DNA of 11,954 nucleotides from Pseudomonadota bacterium. Lineage in GTDB: Bacteria; Desulfobacterota; Anaeroferrophillalia; Anaeroferrophillales; Tharpellaceae. Below are positions 1 through 6,506 of this stretch, one piece after another (position 1 is the first letter of the stretch; each line of letters opens with the position of its first letter). A program made the translations under genes and the position numbers. The notes under the pieces were generated by a model. The model made no database searches. It saw only the letters and a list, made by a program, of their open reading frames with translations, and was not told the DNA's origin. The DNA is taken from positions 1 through 11,954 of the forward strand of contig DAOWHJ010000129.1 in assembly GCA_030641485.1 (NCBI GenBank). The letters are read 5' to 3'.

Positions 1-1
1 A

Positions 2-2011
2 ACGATGCGGAGTGTTAAAGAGCGTGTGGAAAAAGCGATCTCTCTGGGTAAACCGATTGCACCAGAGGTCGCGATGATTCTTGATAATATCAATTTGCCG
101 GGACGGCTGGCAGATCTTGTCATCTCTAACCTCGGGGTTAAACTCAAAGTGGCGCAATCCTTTATGGAGGAGCAGGATGGGGTTAAGCGTCTGAATAAAG
201 TTAATAAAATTTTGGCCAAAGAGCTTCAGGTTTTGGGGATGCAGGCCAAGATCCAGAACCAGGCTAAAGCTGAGATGACCAAGACCCAGCGTGACTACTT
301 TTTGAAAGAGCAGATGAAGGCGATTCGTCATGAGCTCGGCGACAACGAAGACCGCTCAGCTGAAATGGAGGAGCTTAAAGATAAGATCAAAAAATGCAAG
401 ATGCCAAAAGTCGCCCTGGAAGAAGCGAATAAACAGCTCAGTCGGCTTGAACGAATGCATCCTGATGCTGCTGAGGCTAATATTATTCGTACCTATATCG
501 ACTGGATGATTGATGTGCCCTGGCATAAGAAGACGCGTGACAATCTTAACTTGACCAAAGCTCGTAGAATTTTGGAAGAGGATCACTACGGGCTCGATAA
601 GATTAAACAGCGGATTGTTGAGTACCTGGCAGTCTGTAAATTGAAAAAGAAGATGCGGGGGCCGATTTTGTGTTTTGTTGGGCCTCCAGGGGTGGGGAAA
701 ACCTCACTGGGGAAATCGGTGGCTCGGGCTTTGGGGCGCAAATTTTATCGTCTGTCGCTTGGTGGAATGCGGGATGAGGCTGAGATTCGCGGTCATCGGC
801 GCACCTATATCGGGGCTTTGCCGGGGCGTATTATCCAGGGCCTGAAACAGACCGGAATCATGAATCCAGTTTTTATGATGGATGAGATCGACAAGCTTGG
901 TAACGATTTTCGCGGAGACCCGGCATCAGCTTTATTGGAGGTGTTGGACCCGGAACAGAATTCAGAGTTTAGTGATCACTACCTTAGTGTTCCCTACGAT
1001 CTCTCGAATGTGATGTTTATTACGACAGCCAACTCTTTAGAGACGATTCCAGCCGCCCTTAGAGATCGGATGGAGATTATTGAACTCTCCGGCTATACCG
1101 ACGAAGAGAAACTGCATATCGCCAAGCGTTACCTGGTCCCGAGGCAGATGGATGAGAATGGGATCAGTGTTAAACATATATCGATCTCACGCGCGGCCCT
1201 GCTCACTTTGATAAACAGCTATACCCGGGAGTCCGGGGTCCGGAACCTTGAGCGTGAAATCGGCTCGGTCTGTCGTAAAATTGCAACTCGGGTGGCAGAG
1301 AAGGAAAAAGTTGCAAAAACCATGGTTAGTCCCTCATCTCTACACCGTCTTTTGGGGCCGGTTTCATTTCTACCCGATGGTGGTCAAGGTGAAGATCAGG
1401 TCGGGGTTGCAACCGGCCTGGCCTGGACACCCTACGGTGGGGTTGTGTTACTGGTTGAAACCCTGTTGATGCCGGGTAAAGGGAGCCTCTCGTTAACCGG
1501 CCATCTTGGTGATGTTATGAAAGAGTCGGCTCAGGCGGCTCTGAGTTTTATTCGCTCGCGGGCGAGAGAGTTCGGTATTGATGAGAAGGTTTTTCAAGAC
1601 CACGATATTCATATTCACGTTCCGGCGGGAGCCACCCCCAAAGATGGTCCCTCGGCCGGGGTGACGATGTTGACCTCAATTCTTTCGGCTCTGAGCGGAA
1701 TTTCGGCTTATCGGAATGTGGCGATGACCGGAGAGTTGACCCTGGCTGGCCGGGTGATGCCAATCGGCGGTTTGAAGGAGAAGGTCTTGGCTGCTTTACG
1801 TTTTGGTGCAACCACGATTTTGATTCCCGATGACAATCGTAAAGATTTAGAGGATATTCCGGCTAATATTCGCAAACAATTAACCATTATCCCGATCAAG
1901 ATGGCCGATGAGGTCGTGGTTCACGCTTTGACTAAAAAGCTGAAGTCCTTGCCGAAAAAATCTGGGAAGCCAGTAAAGAAGAGAAGTGTTACCGTAAAAA
2001 CTAAGGCTTGA
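2..2011 (+). CDS. lon: Lon ATP-dependent protease (5' end missing)
   Basis: This is the cytoplasmic AAA+ serine protease that unfolds and degrades damaged and some regulatory proteins. The reading frame is open from the window edge; the ATG at 5 is internal because residues before it are missing. Numbering the visible protein from that ATG (668 aa): the end of the N-terminal substrate domain and its long helix cover about 1-175, the Walker A GPPGVGKT is at 226-233 (K232), Walker B ends in DE at 293-294, and the protease domain carries Ser550 in DGPSAG and Lys593 in GGLKEK, the 43-residue spacing of the E. coli Ser679/Lys722 dyad. By that alignment about 130 residues are missing. All catalytic residues are present, so the enzyme looks intact. 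The tail after about 645 is Lys-rich and not conserved. Its promoter is outside the window. A repeat-bearing gap separates it from thiL. Confidence 0.97.
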   Translation, partial: TMRSVKERVEKAISLGKPIAPEVAMILDNINLPGRLADLVISNLGVKLKVAQSFMEEQDGVKRLNKVNKILAKELQVLGMQAKIQNQAKAEMTKTQRDYFLKEQMKAIRHELGDNEDRSAEMEELKDKIKKCKMPKVALEEANKQLSRLERMHPDAAEANIIRTYIDWMIDVPWHKKTRDNLNLTKARRILEEDHYGLDKIKQRIVEYLAVCKLKKKMRGPILCFVGPPGVGKTSLGKSVARALGRKFYRLSLGGMRDEAEIRGHRRTYIGALPGRIIQGLKQTGIMNPVFMMDEIDKLGNDFRGDPASALLEVLDPEQNSEFSDHYLSVPYDLSNVMFITTANSLETIPAALRDRMEIIELSGYTDEEKLHIAKRYLVPRQMDENGISVKHISISRAALLTLINSYTRESGVRNLEREIGSVCRKIATRVAEKEKVAKTMVSPSSLHRLLGPVSFLPDGGQGEDQVGVATGLAWTPYGGVVLLVETLLMPGKGSLSLTGHLGDVMKESAQAALSFIRSRAREFGIDEKVFQDHDIHIHVPAGATPKDGPSAGVTMLTSILSALSGISAYRNVAMTGELTLAGRVMPIGGLKEKVLAALRFGATTILIPDDNRKDLEDIPANIRKQLTIIPIKMADEVVVHALTKKLKSLPKKSGKPVKKRSVTVKTKA

Positions 2012-2024
2012 TAAAAAATGTTTC

Positions 2025-2100
2025 CCGCAAAGCCGCAAAGGCGCAAAGGGTTCAAAACAGTTTTCAGCTTTTTGTTTTTCCTTGCGTCTTTGCGCCTTGA
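2025..2100. repeat. Intergenic inverted repeat built from CGCAAAG units
   Basis: The left arm (2025-2048) is three tandem 8-bp units, CCGCAAAG, CCGCAAAG and GCGCAAAG. The right arm (about 2080-2096) reads CTTGCGTCTTTGCGCC, the same units in inverted orientation. GGCGCAAAG (2040-2048) and CTTTGCGCC (2088-2096) are exact complements. A T-rich centre separates the arms. The sequence lies wholly between lon and thiL. It looks like a dispersed palindromic intergenic repeat; copy number cannot be judged from one window. It could fold in the lon mRNA 3' end, but no clean U-run follows the stem, so it is not called a terminator. Confidence 0.75.
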
Positions 2101-2127
2101 GAGAGCAACGCGAACGGGCGGGATACT

Positions 2128-3195
2128 GTGGGTGCTCAAATGTTAAGAAAAAAACCGATCAAGGCATTAGTGGAAACAGGTCATGATACGGTTGCTGATT
2201 GGGGCGAATTTGGCTTTATTGATAATTTGCGGCGCCGGTTGCCCCAAGCTTCAGGGGCTCTGCAGCTTGGAGTCGGTGATGATGCCGCTTGGTGGCGACC
2301 AGCGCTTGGCAATGGGGTCTTGACGACTACCGATATGTTGGTTGCCGGGGTTCATTTTGACCTTGCCTATACCTCGGCGGCGGATTTGGGCCATAAAGCC
2401 CTGGCCGTAAATTTGAGTGATCTTGCGGCAATGGGCTCTAAACCTGCCTGTGCTTATCTCGGCCTGGCCCTGCCGGCTCACCTGAAAAAAGCCTGGCTTG
2501 ATGAGTTTATTGGGGCCTTTTTGCTCCTCGCCAAGGCGCATGACCTCCAACTTGCGGGCGGAGATACGGTTGCCGCCAAAGAGTTAGTTATTTCAGTTAC
2601 TTTGAACGGCCTTGCGCCGGAGTCTGAGCCGCTTTTACGGAGCGGTGCAGCTTTAGATGATGATATTTACGTTTCGGGAACCATCGGCGACAGTTTTTTG
2701 GGTTTGCAGCTGTTGCAAAAGCGCCTGAAATCGCCAACGGGTAATTTGACCGAGGTCAGTTTTTTACAGGAGCGGCATCTGCGGCCGGTGCCGCGAGTTG
2801 AGTTGGGCGAACAACTGGCGGCCTCTGGTGTGGTTTCGGCGATGCTTGATATAAGTGACGGCGTGATTGCTGACTTAGGTCATCTATTGACCGCTTCGGG
2901 TGGCCTCGGGGCTGAGCTTGATTGTCAAAAAATCCCACTTTCAGAAGCTGGTTGCCAGTTTGTCGAAGCGGGTTTGGTAAGTTTTAGCTCCCTATTGGCT
3001 GGAGGTGAAGATTATGAGTTGCTCTTTACCGCACCCCAGAAAGCACATGATGAGATCGCTGAAATTGCATCTGAATCGCGGGTGGCTCTGACCAAAATTG
3101 GTCAAATTAACCATCAAGATACGATCACGATATTTGAAAATGGGATCTTTAAAGAGTTGAAAGGCAGGGGCGGCTATGACCATTTCCAAAATTAA
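2128..3195 (+). CDS. thiL: Thiamine-monophosphate kinase
   Basis: ThiL phosphorylates thiamine monophosphate with ATP to give thiamine diphosphate, the last step of cofactor synthesis, in the cytoplasm. The protein belongs to the PurM/SelD-like ATP-binding family. Numbered from the GTG at 2128 (355 aa) it shows GVGDDA at 48-53, followed by TTDMLVAGVHF and KALAVNLSDLAAMG, GGDT at 144-147, HLRPVPR, LDISDG at 240-245 and GGEDYEL at 292-298. It ends in GYDHF as the E. coli protein does. The acidic Asp motifs that bind Mg-ATP are all present. The start is uncertain: GTG 2128 has a weak GGCGG 6 nt upstream, ATG 2140 and GTG 2170 are alternatives, and the conserved part begins only near residue 26 (EFGFI). 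The 3' end overlaps the next gene by 20 bp, suggesting coupled translation. Confidence 0.95.
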   Translation: MGAQMLRKKPIKALVETGHDTVADWGEFGFIDNLRRRLPQASGALQLGVGDDAAWWRPALGNGVLTTTDMLVAGVHFDLAYTSAADLGHKALAVNLSDLAAMGSKPACAYLGLALPAHLKKAWLDEFIGAFLLLAKAHDLQLAGGDTVAAKELVISVTLNGLAPESEPLLRSGAALDDDIYVSGTIGDSFLGLQLLQKRLKSPTGNLTEVSFLQERHLRPVPRVELGEQLAASGVVSAMLDISDGVIADLGHLLTASGGLGAELDCQKIPLSEAGCQFVEAGLVSFSSLLAGGEDYELLFTAPQKAHDEIAEIASESRVALTKIGQINHQDTITIFENGIFKELKGRGGYDHFQN

Positions 3196-4219
3196 GCTGG
3201 CTGATCTTAAAGCTAACCAGACGGTTGAATTGCAACTTTTGATTCGACGTAAAAATTTGGCCCAGAGTCGTAATGGTAAGGACTACCTTAGCCTTAAACT
3301 TGGTGACAGCAGTGCTGAGATCTCCGCTTTTTTATGGGATGATGCGGCGCGTGCCGATGCCGGTCTGAATGAGGGTGATTGTGTTCATATAAAAGGGCGC
3401 AGCCAGGTCTTTAACGGCAACTTACAGCTTACCTTAAGCTTTGTTGAGGTTTGGCAGGGGCCGATTGATGCGCGTAATTTTTTACCCCAAACGGATAAAC
3501 ATATTCCGACACTGCAGCGTGATTTGTTGCAAATTGTGGCAGAGATAAGGGATCCTTGGCTTAAGCGCCTGGCCCAGGCTTTTTTCGTTAAGGATCAAAA
3601 ATTTGTTGAAGATTTTGCCTTGGCTCCGGCGGCTAAAGCCATGCACCACGCCTGGCTTGGGGGGTTGATCGAGCACACTTTAGGTGTGGCTCGTTTGGCC
3701 CTGCAGATAACTCCGCTCTATCCGCAAATAAATGCTGATCTGGTTTTGACTGGGGCCTTACTGCACGATGTTGGCAAAGTCCGTGAACTTGTCTATGAGC
3801 GCAATCTCGACTACTCAACCGAAGGCCGTCTCTTAGGCCATATCATGATCGGGGTCCAGATGATCCGGGAGAAGGCTCTAGCAATTAAAGGTTTCCCCAA
3901 CTCAACCTTGATGTTGCTTGAGCACCTGATTTTAAGCCACCATGGTGAGTACGAGTATGGCTCTCCGAAAAGGCCCAAGACCCTGGAAGCAATCTTTCTC
4001 AACTTTATCGATGATTTTGATGCCAAGATCATTGCGGTCGATAGCCATCTTAATAGCAGCAAAGCTTCAGAGACCAGCTGGAGTGATTTTCACCGCCTTT
4101 TTGGTCGCGCTTTTTATGCCGATCCAGATTTAAACTCTCCCGGTTCCGTGGCCGTAGAGCCCCGTAGCGACTCAGAACCTACCTCCGCAACTCCTCAAGA
4201 ATCACCCAAGTTATTTTAG
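3176..4219 (+). CDS. YhaM-family 3'-5' exoribonuclease (OB-fold plus HD domain)
   Basis: The protein has 347 residues. Residues 1 to about 95 look like an OB-fold nucleic-acid-binding domain (sequence includes LQLLIRRKNLAQSRNGKDYL and FNGNLQLTL). Residues about 150-300 are an HD metal-phosphohydrolase domain with MHHAWLGGLIEHT (H157/H158, H167), the HD pair H197-D198 in LLHDVGK, GHIMIG (H222), SHHGEYEYGSP (H255/H256) and DDFDAK (279-284). This order matches Bacillus YhaM, a metal-dependent 3'-5' exoribonuclease in RNA turnover; related proteins also act on DNA. The exact substrate here is inferred from family. The last 25 or so residues are a Pro/Ser/Glu-rich tail of unclear use. The ATG at 3176 has AGGGG (3166-3170) 5 nt upstream, inside the end of thiL, so the two genes are probably co-transcribed. 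Confidence 0.88.
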   Translation: MTISKIKLADLKANQTVELQLLIRRKNLAQSRNGKDYLSLKLGDSSAEISAFLWDDAARADAGLNEGDCVHIKGRSQVFNGNLQLTLSFVEVWQGPIDARNFLPQTDKHIPTLQRDLLQIVAEIRDPWLKRLAQAFFVKDQKFVEDFALAPAAKAMHHAWLGGLIEHTLGVARLALQITPLYPQINADLVLTGALLHDVGKVRELVYERNLDYSTEGRLLGHIMIGVQMIREKALAIKGFPNSTLMLLEHLILSHHGEYEYGSPKRPKTLEAIFLNFIDDFDAKIIAVDSHLNSSKASETSWSDFHRLFGRAFYADPDLNSPGSVAVEPRSDSEPTSATPQESPKLF

Positions 4220-4286
4220 GGGGGGACGTTGTTGCTTTATTGCTTTAAGTTACTAGGTTCGGGATTGAGGTAACCGGCAGCAAGGT

Positions 4287-4370
4287 CTAATTGCAACTAT
4301 CTACTCCCGACTTAACATTCAGAGATAATGTTAACCCAAGTCAATTCGGTTTGGTGAGGTTGCTAATTGG
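4287..4370. repeat. 84-bp imperfect palindrome upstream of hrcA
   Basis: Two nested inverted repeats lie in the gap after the YhaM-like gene. The inner one is perfect: TTAACATT (4312-4319), a 7-nt centre, AATGTTAA (4327-4334). The outer arms are CTAATTGCAAC (4287-4297) and GTTGCTAATTGG (4359-4370), complementary apart from one bulged base and one G-T pair. No U-run follows either stem, so a terminator is not supported. It could be an operator, an mRNA 3'-end structure for the upstream operon, or a decayed mobile palindrome. Apart from this and the promoter/operator that follow, I see nothing else in 4220-4533. Confidence 0.5.
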
Positions 4371-4428
4371 TTTAATTTAAGATTGTCTGGTTTTTTCAGG
4401 TGATTCAGGTCTGTATCTATTACCTCCC

Positions 4429-4457
4429 TTGACAAGGGGTGGCCCTGTAACTATTTT
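4429..4457 (+). promoter_or_regulatory. Sigma70-like promoter of hrcA (P-hrcA)
   Basis: A perfect -35 hexamer TTGACA (4429-4434) is followed after exactly 17 bp by TATTTT (4452-4457), a good -10. Transcription would begin near 4464, at the edge of the CIRCE operator, which is the usual geometry for HrcA repression. This is the best promoter match in the window. Confidence 0.8.
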
Positions 4458-4464
4458 AGCCTCG

Positions 4465-4491
4465 TTGGCACTCTTTGAGTTTGAGTGCTAG
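4465..4491. promoter_or_regulatory. CIRCE operator (HrcA binding site)
   Basis: TTGGCACTC (4465-4473), a 9-bp spacer, and GAGTGCTAG (4483-4491) match the CIRCE consensus TTAGCACTC-N9-GAGTGCTAA with two deviations, one in each arm. The spacer length is exactly canonical. It covers the predicted start point of the hrcA promoter and lies 42 bp before the hrcA ATG. HrcA bound here would block transcription of its own gene and whatever is co-transcribed (grpE, dnaK). This is the only CIRCE I find in the window. Confidence 0.95.
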
Positions 4492-4533
4492 CGGGGTTCT
4501 TTTGTTTTTTTGCTGAAGGTGAAGAGAGTTTTT

Positions 4534-5568
4534 ATGGAGATGTTGTCGGCGCGACAGGTTAAGGTTCTAAAGGCTGTGGTTGAGGAGTATATCCACAGTG
4601 GTGAGCCCGTGGGTTCACGCACCTTGGCCCGTAGTTCTCATTTTCAGTTGAGTCCGGCAACTTTACGTAACGTTATGGCCGATCTCGAGGATGAGGGTTT
4701 TTTATGTCAGCCGCATACCTCGGCAGGCCGGATTCCAACGGAGCAGGGTTTTCGTTTTTACGTTAATAATCTTACCGGTTTAGACTCTGTTTCGCCTGCA
4801 GCCAAGTTGCATGTTCGGGATCGTCTGGAAATTGTTGGTGGTCGCCTGGAAGAGGTTTTGCATGATGGCGTGCTCACCTTGGCCCAGTTGACGCCCTATG
4901 TCGGAGTTGTCAGTTTACCCGATTTTAGGCAGATGATTATTCGCCACATCCGGTTTGTCCGGTTGCATGAATGTCGTATCCTGGCGGTAGTCGTTTCGGT
5001 TTCGGGGGCGGTGCAGAATGTCCTCTTTGATTCTGAAACCAGTTTGACCCAAGATCAGTTAAATCGTTTTTCTAACTACCTTAATGCTCTACTCGGTGAG
5101 CTGACGCTAAGCGGGGTTAAGCGCAAAGTTTTGCAGGAGATGGCAAACGATAAGCGCGGTTATGATGAACTTTTTGCTCAAGTTCTGGCCTTAAGCCGGA
5201 GTTTTTTTGCCAAAGATCCAGATCAGCAAAGTGATGTTATGCTTGACGGTAAACTCAACCTTTTGGAACACCCCGAGTTTGCTAATGTTGAGCGTATGAA
5301 GGGGATCTTCAAGGCATTTGAAGAGAAGGGTTCAATTCTGAAGATTCTTGACGGGGCTTTAGGGGGCGAGCAGCTTCGGGTAATTATTGGTTCCGAGAGC
5401 TGTTGTGAAGAGATGCGTCATTGTTCGCTGGTGACGGCTGGGTATGGTCGTGAGGATCGAATCTTAGGTCGTATCGGTGTGATCGGCCCGACTCGGATGG
5501 ATTATTCACGGATTATACCTTTAGTAAATTATATTGCCGATGCTATGAGCCAGCGTTTGCAGAGCTGA
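4534..5568 (+). CDS. hrcA: Heat-inducible transcription repressor HrcA
   Basis: HrcA is the winged-helix repressor that binds CIRCE and needs the GroE chaperonin to stay active, so that misfolded protein relieves repression. From the ATG at 4534 the product is 344 aa, a usual length. The N-terminal DNA-binding part holds ARQVKVLKAVVEEYI, PVGSRTLA, SPATLRNVMADLEDEGFL and HTSAGRIPTEQGFRFYV, all family hallmarks. The remainder is the GAF-like/dimerisation region, with GVIGPTRMDYSRIIPLVNYI near the C terminus. ATG 4540 (MLSARQ, like other HrcA proteins) is an equally possible start. A TTG at 4510 would add a non-conserved extension and is less likely; AGGTGA (4517-4522) lies about 11 nt before ATG 4534. 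The gene sits directly under a CIRCE, giving autoregulation. Its stop codon overlaps the beginning of a 128-bp palindrome. Confidence 0.97.
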   Translation: MEMLSARQVKVLKAVVEEYIHSGEPVGSRTLARSSHFQLSPATLRNVMADLEDEGFLCQPHTSAGRIPTEQGFRFYVNNLTGLDSVSPAAKLHVRDRLEIVGGRLEEVLHDGVLTLAQLTPYVGVVSLPDFRQMIIRHIRFVRLHECRILAVVVSVSGAVQNVLFDSETSLTQDQLNRFSNYLNALLGELTLSGVKRKVLQEMANDKRGYDELFAQVLALSRSFFAKDPDQQSDVMLDGKLNLLEHPEFANVERMKGIFKAFEEKGSILKILDGALGGEQLRVIIGSESCCEEMRHCSLVTAGYGREDRILGRIGVIGPTRMDYSRIIPLVNYIADAMSQRLQS

Positions 5569-5694
5569 TGGCATCGTAAAAAGTTCGATCTACTGCGCTG
5601 TTGTAACTTTTCATGCACTAGACATACTTGCGTGTATGGTCTCGCACCTGAAAAGCTACAACAGCTTGTATATCAAAATTTTTACTTAGCCATC
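5567..5694. repeat. 128-bp near-complete palindromic intergenic element
   Basis: The outer ends are identical inverted copies, GATGGC (5567-5572) and GCCATC (5689-5694), followed inward by GTAAAAA (5576-5582) against TTTTTAC (5679-5685), then GTTCGATCTAC against its partner with 8 of 11 matching. The core arms, 5597-5613 (GCTGTTGTAACTTTTCA) and 5649-5665, match at 16 of 17 positions. Within the 35-nt centre AGACATAC (5620-5627) and GTATGGTCT (5634-5642) pair with one bulge. The element starts within the hrcA TGA stop codon. It resembles a REP/MITE-like dispersed palindrome: it has no open frame and would rely on other functions to move. In the mRNA it would form one long rod between hrcA and grpE. 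Confidence 0.8.
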
Positions 5695-5700
5695 TTTATG

Positions 5701-5730
5701 CCCAGAGGAAGTGTTCTGGGACAGCTTCCT
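5701..5730 (+). other. Two mutually exclusive hairpins before grpE
   Basis: CCCAGA (5701-5706) can pair with TCTGGG (5715-5720). Alternatively AGGAAG (5706-5711) can pair with CTTCCT (5725-5730), with a further TGT/ACA extension inside. The stems share bases, so only one can form. They lie just after the 128-bp palindrome and about 40 nt before the grpE ribosome binding site. Function is unknown. Confidence 0.35.
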
Positions 5731-5782
5731 AGTTGGGGTGCGAGTGTATCTGAGTTAGCTATCTATAAATAAGGAGATTGAC

Positions 5783-6373
5783 TTGAAAAAGGTAAAAAAC
5801 GAGGTGGATTCGCAAGAGTCTGCAGTTGAGGAAGATGTTGAAGGGGTTGAAGTTGATGCCGATGTCGAAGACGGTGGCAATGAGACTGTGAGTGAGCTTG
5901 AAGAGCTTAAGGCGGAGGTCGATGGTTTACGGACGTTGAATGCTTCTCTGCAGGAGCAGATGCTCAGGGTTCAGGCAGAGGCGGAAAACTTTCGCAAAAG
6001 GATGCAGCGTGAAAAAGATGAGTTTGCTCGTTTTGCTCGCGAGGGATTCGTGCGTGATCTCTTGCCGGTTAAAGATAATCTGGAGCGCGCCCTGCTTCAC
6101 GCCGGTGATGACCCGCAAACGATCGTTGAAGGGGTCAAACTGACCTTGGAGCAATTTGCTTCCACCTTCAAAGCTATGGGGGTTGAGTGTGTTGAGTGCC
6201 AGGGTAAAGCTTTTGATCCTGAGTTTCATGAGGCCATGAATCAGATTGAGAGTGATGAACACGAGCCTAATACCGTAGTCGGAGAGCTGCAGAAAGGTTA
6301 CCAGTTGAATGGCCGTCTTTTGCGTCCGGCGATGGTGACAGTTACTAAACTAAAGCCTAAAGAAAATGAGTGA
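5783..6373 (+). CDS. grpE: Nucleotide exchange factor GrpE
   Basis: GrpE drives ADP release from DnaK and so sets the pace of the chaperone cycle; it works as a cytoplasmic dimer. The product is 196 aa. Residues 1-37 are strongly acidic and likely disordered. About 38-85 form the long dimerisation coiled coil, including QAEAENFRKRMQREKDE. A helical region with LLPVKDNLERAL follows. The C-terminal beta domain that contacts DnaK has FDPEFHEAM, VVGELQKGYQLNGRLLRPAMVTV. The start is a TTG at 5783, chosen because AAGGAG (5771-5776) is 6 nt upstream and there is no ATG or GTG in a better place. The long structured leader and weak start codon may lower GrpE synthesis relative to DnaK. It is most likely transcribed from the CIRCE-controlled promoter by read-through from hrcA. 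Confidence 0.97.
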   Translation: MKKVKNEVDSQESAVEEDVEGVEVDADVEDGGNETVSELEELKAEVDGLRTLNASLQEQMLRVQAEAENFRKRMQREKDEFARFAREGFVRDLLPVKDNLERALLHAGDDPQTIVEGVKLTLEQFASTFKAMGVECVECQGKAFDPEFHEAMNQIESDEHEPNTVVGELQKGYQLNGRLLRPAMVTVTKLKPKENE

Positions 6374-6378
6374 TAGGG

Positions 6379-6407
6379 TTGATTTTAGTGGTCAGTGTGC
6401 CTAGATT
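6379..6407 (+). promoter_or_regulatory. Possible weak sigma70-like promoter before dnaK
   Basis: TTGATT (6379-6384) and TAGATT (6402-6407) are separated by exactly 17 bp, each matching four of six consensus bases. No CIRCE accompanies it. If active it would give dnaK expression independent of HrcA. The match is modest and could be chance in a T-rich gap. Confidence 0.25.
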
Positions 6408-6456
6408 GGGAATCATAAACGAGATGATTCAGTCATCTATACGATCGGGTCTCAAT
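6405..6456 (+). other. Structured dnaK leader (alternative stems)
   Basis: GAATCAT (6410-6416) is exactly complementary to ATGATTC (6424-6430). GATGA (6423-6427) can instead pair with TCATC (6433-6437), and ATTGGGA (6405-6411) with TCTCAAT (6450-6456) through one G-U pair. The options compete for the same bases. There is no U-run, so this is not a terminator. The remaining 50 nt to dnaK are A/T-rich and unstructured by eye. Confidence 0.3.
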
Positions 6457-6506
6457 GTTAACAAAATTAAATAACGACAATTAAAAATAATTTTAAGGAG
6501 AGAGTA

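Noticed and set aside
2048..2060. GGGTTCAAAAC resembling a tRNA T-arm
   Set aside because: There is no acceptor, D or anticodon stem around it; it lies in the centre of the CGCAAAG palindrome. No tRNA was found in the window.
2025..2096. Possible CRISPR-like short repeats
   Set aside because: The 8-bp units are adjacent, with no unique spacers, and recur in inverted rather than direct orientation.
4219..4225. Seven-G run at the end of the YhaM-like gene as a frameshift site
   Set aside because: It begins at the last base of the stop codon, so slippage there would not alter the protein.
4510..4533. TTG at 4510 as hrcA start
   Set aside because: It adds eight residues not expected in HrcA and has only a T-rich sequence upstream, whereas ATG 4534 and ATG 4540 fit the family's N terminus.
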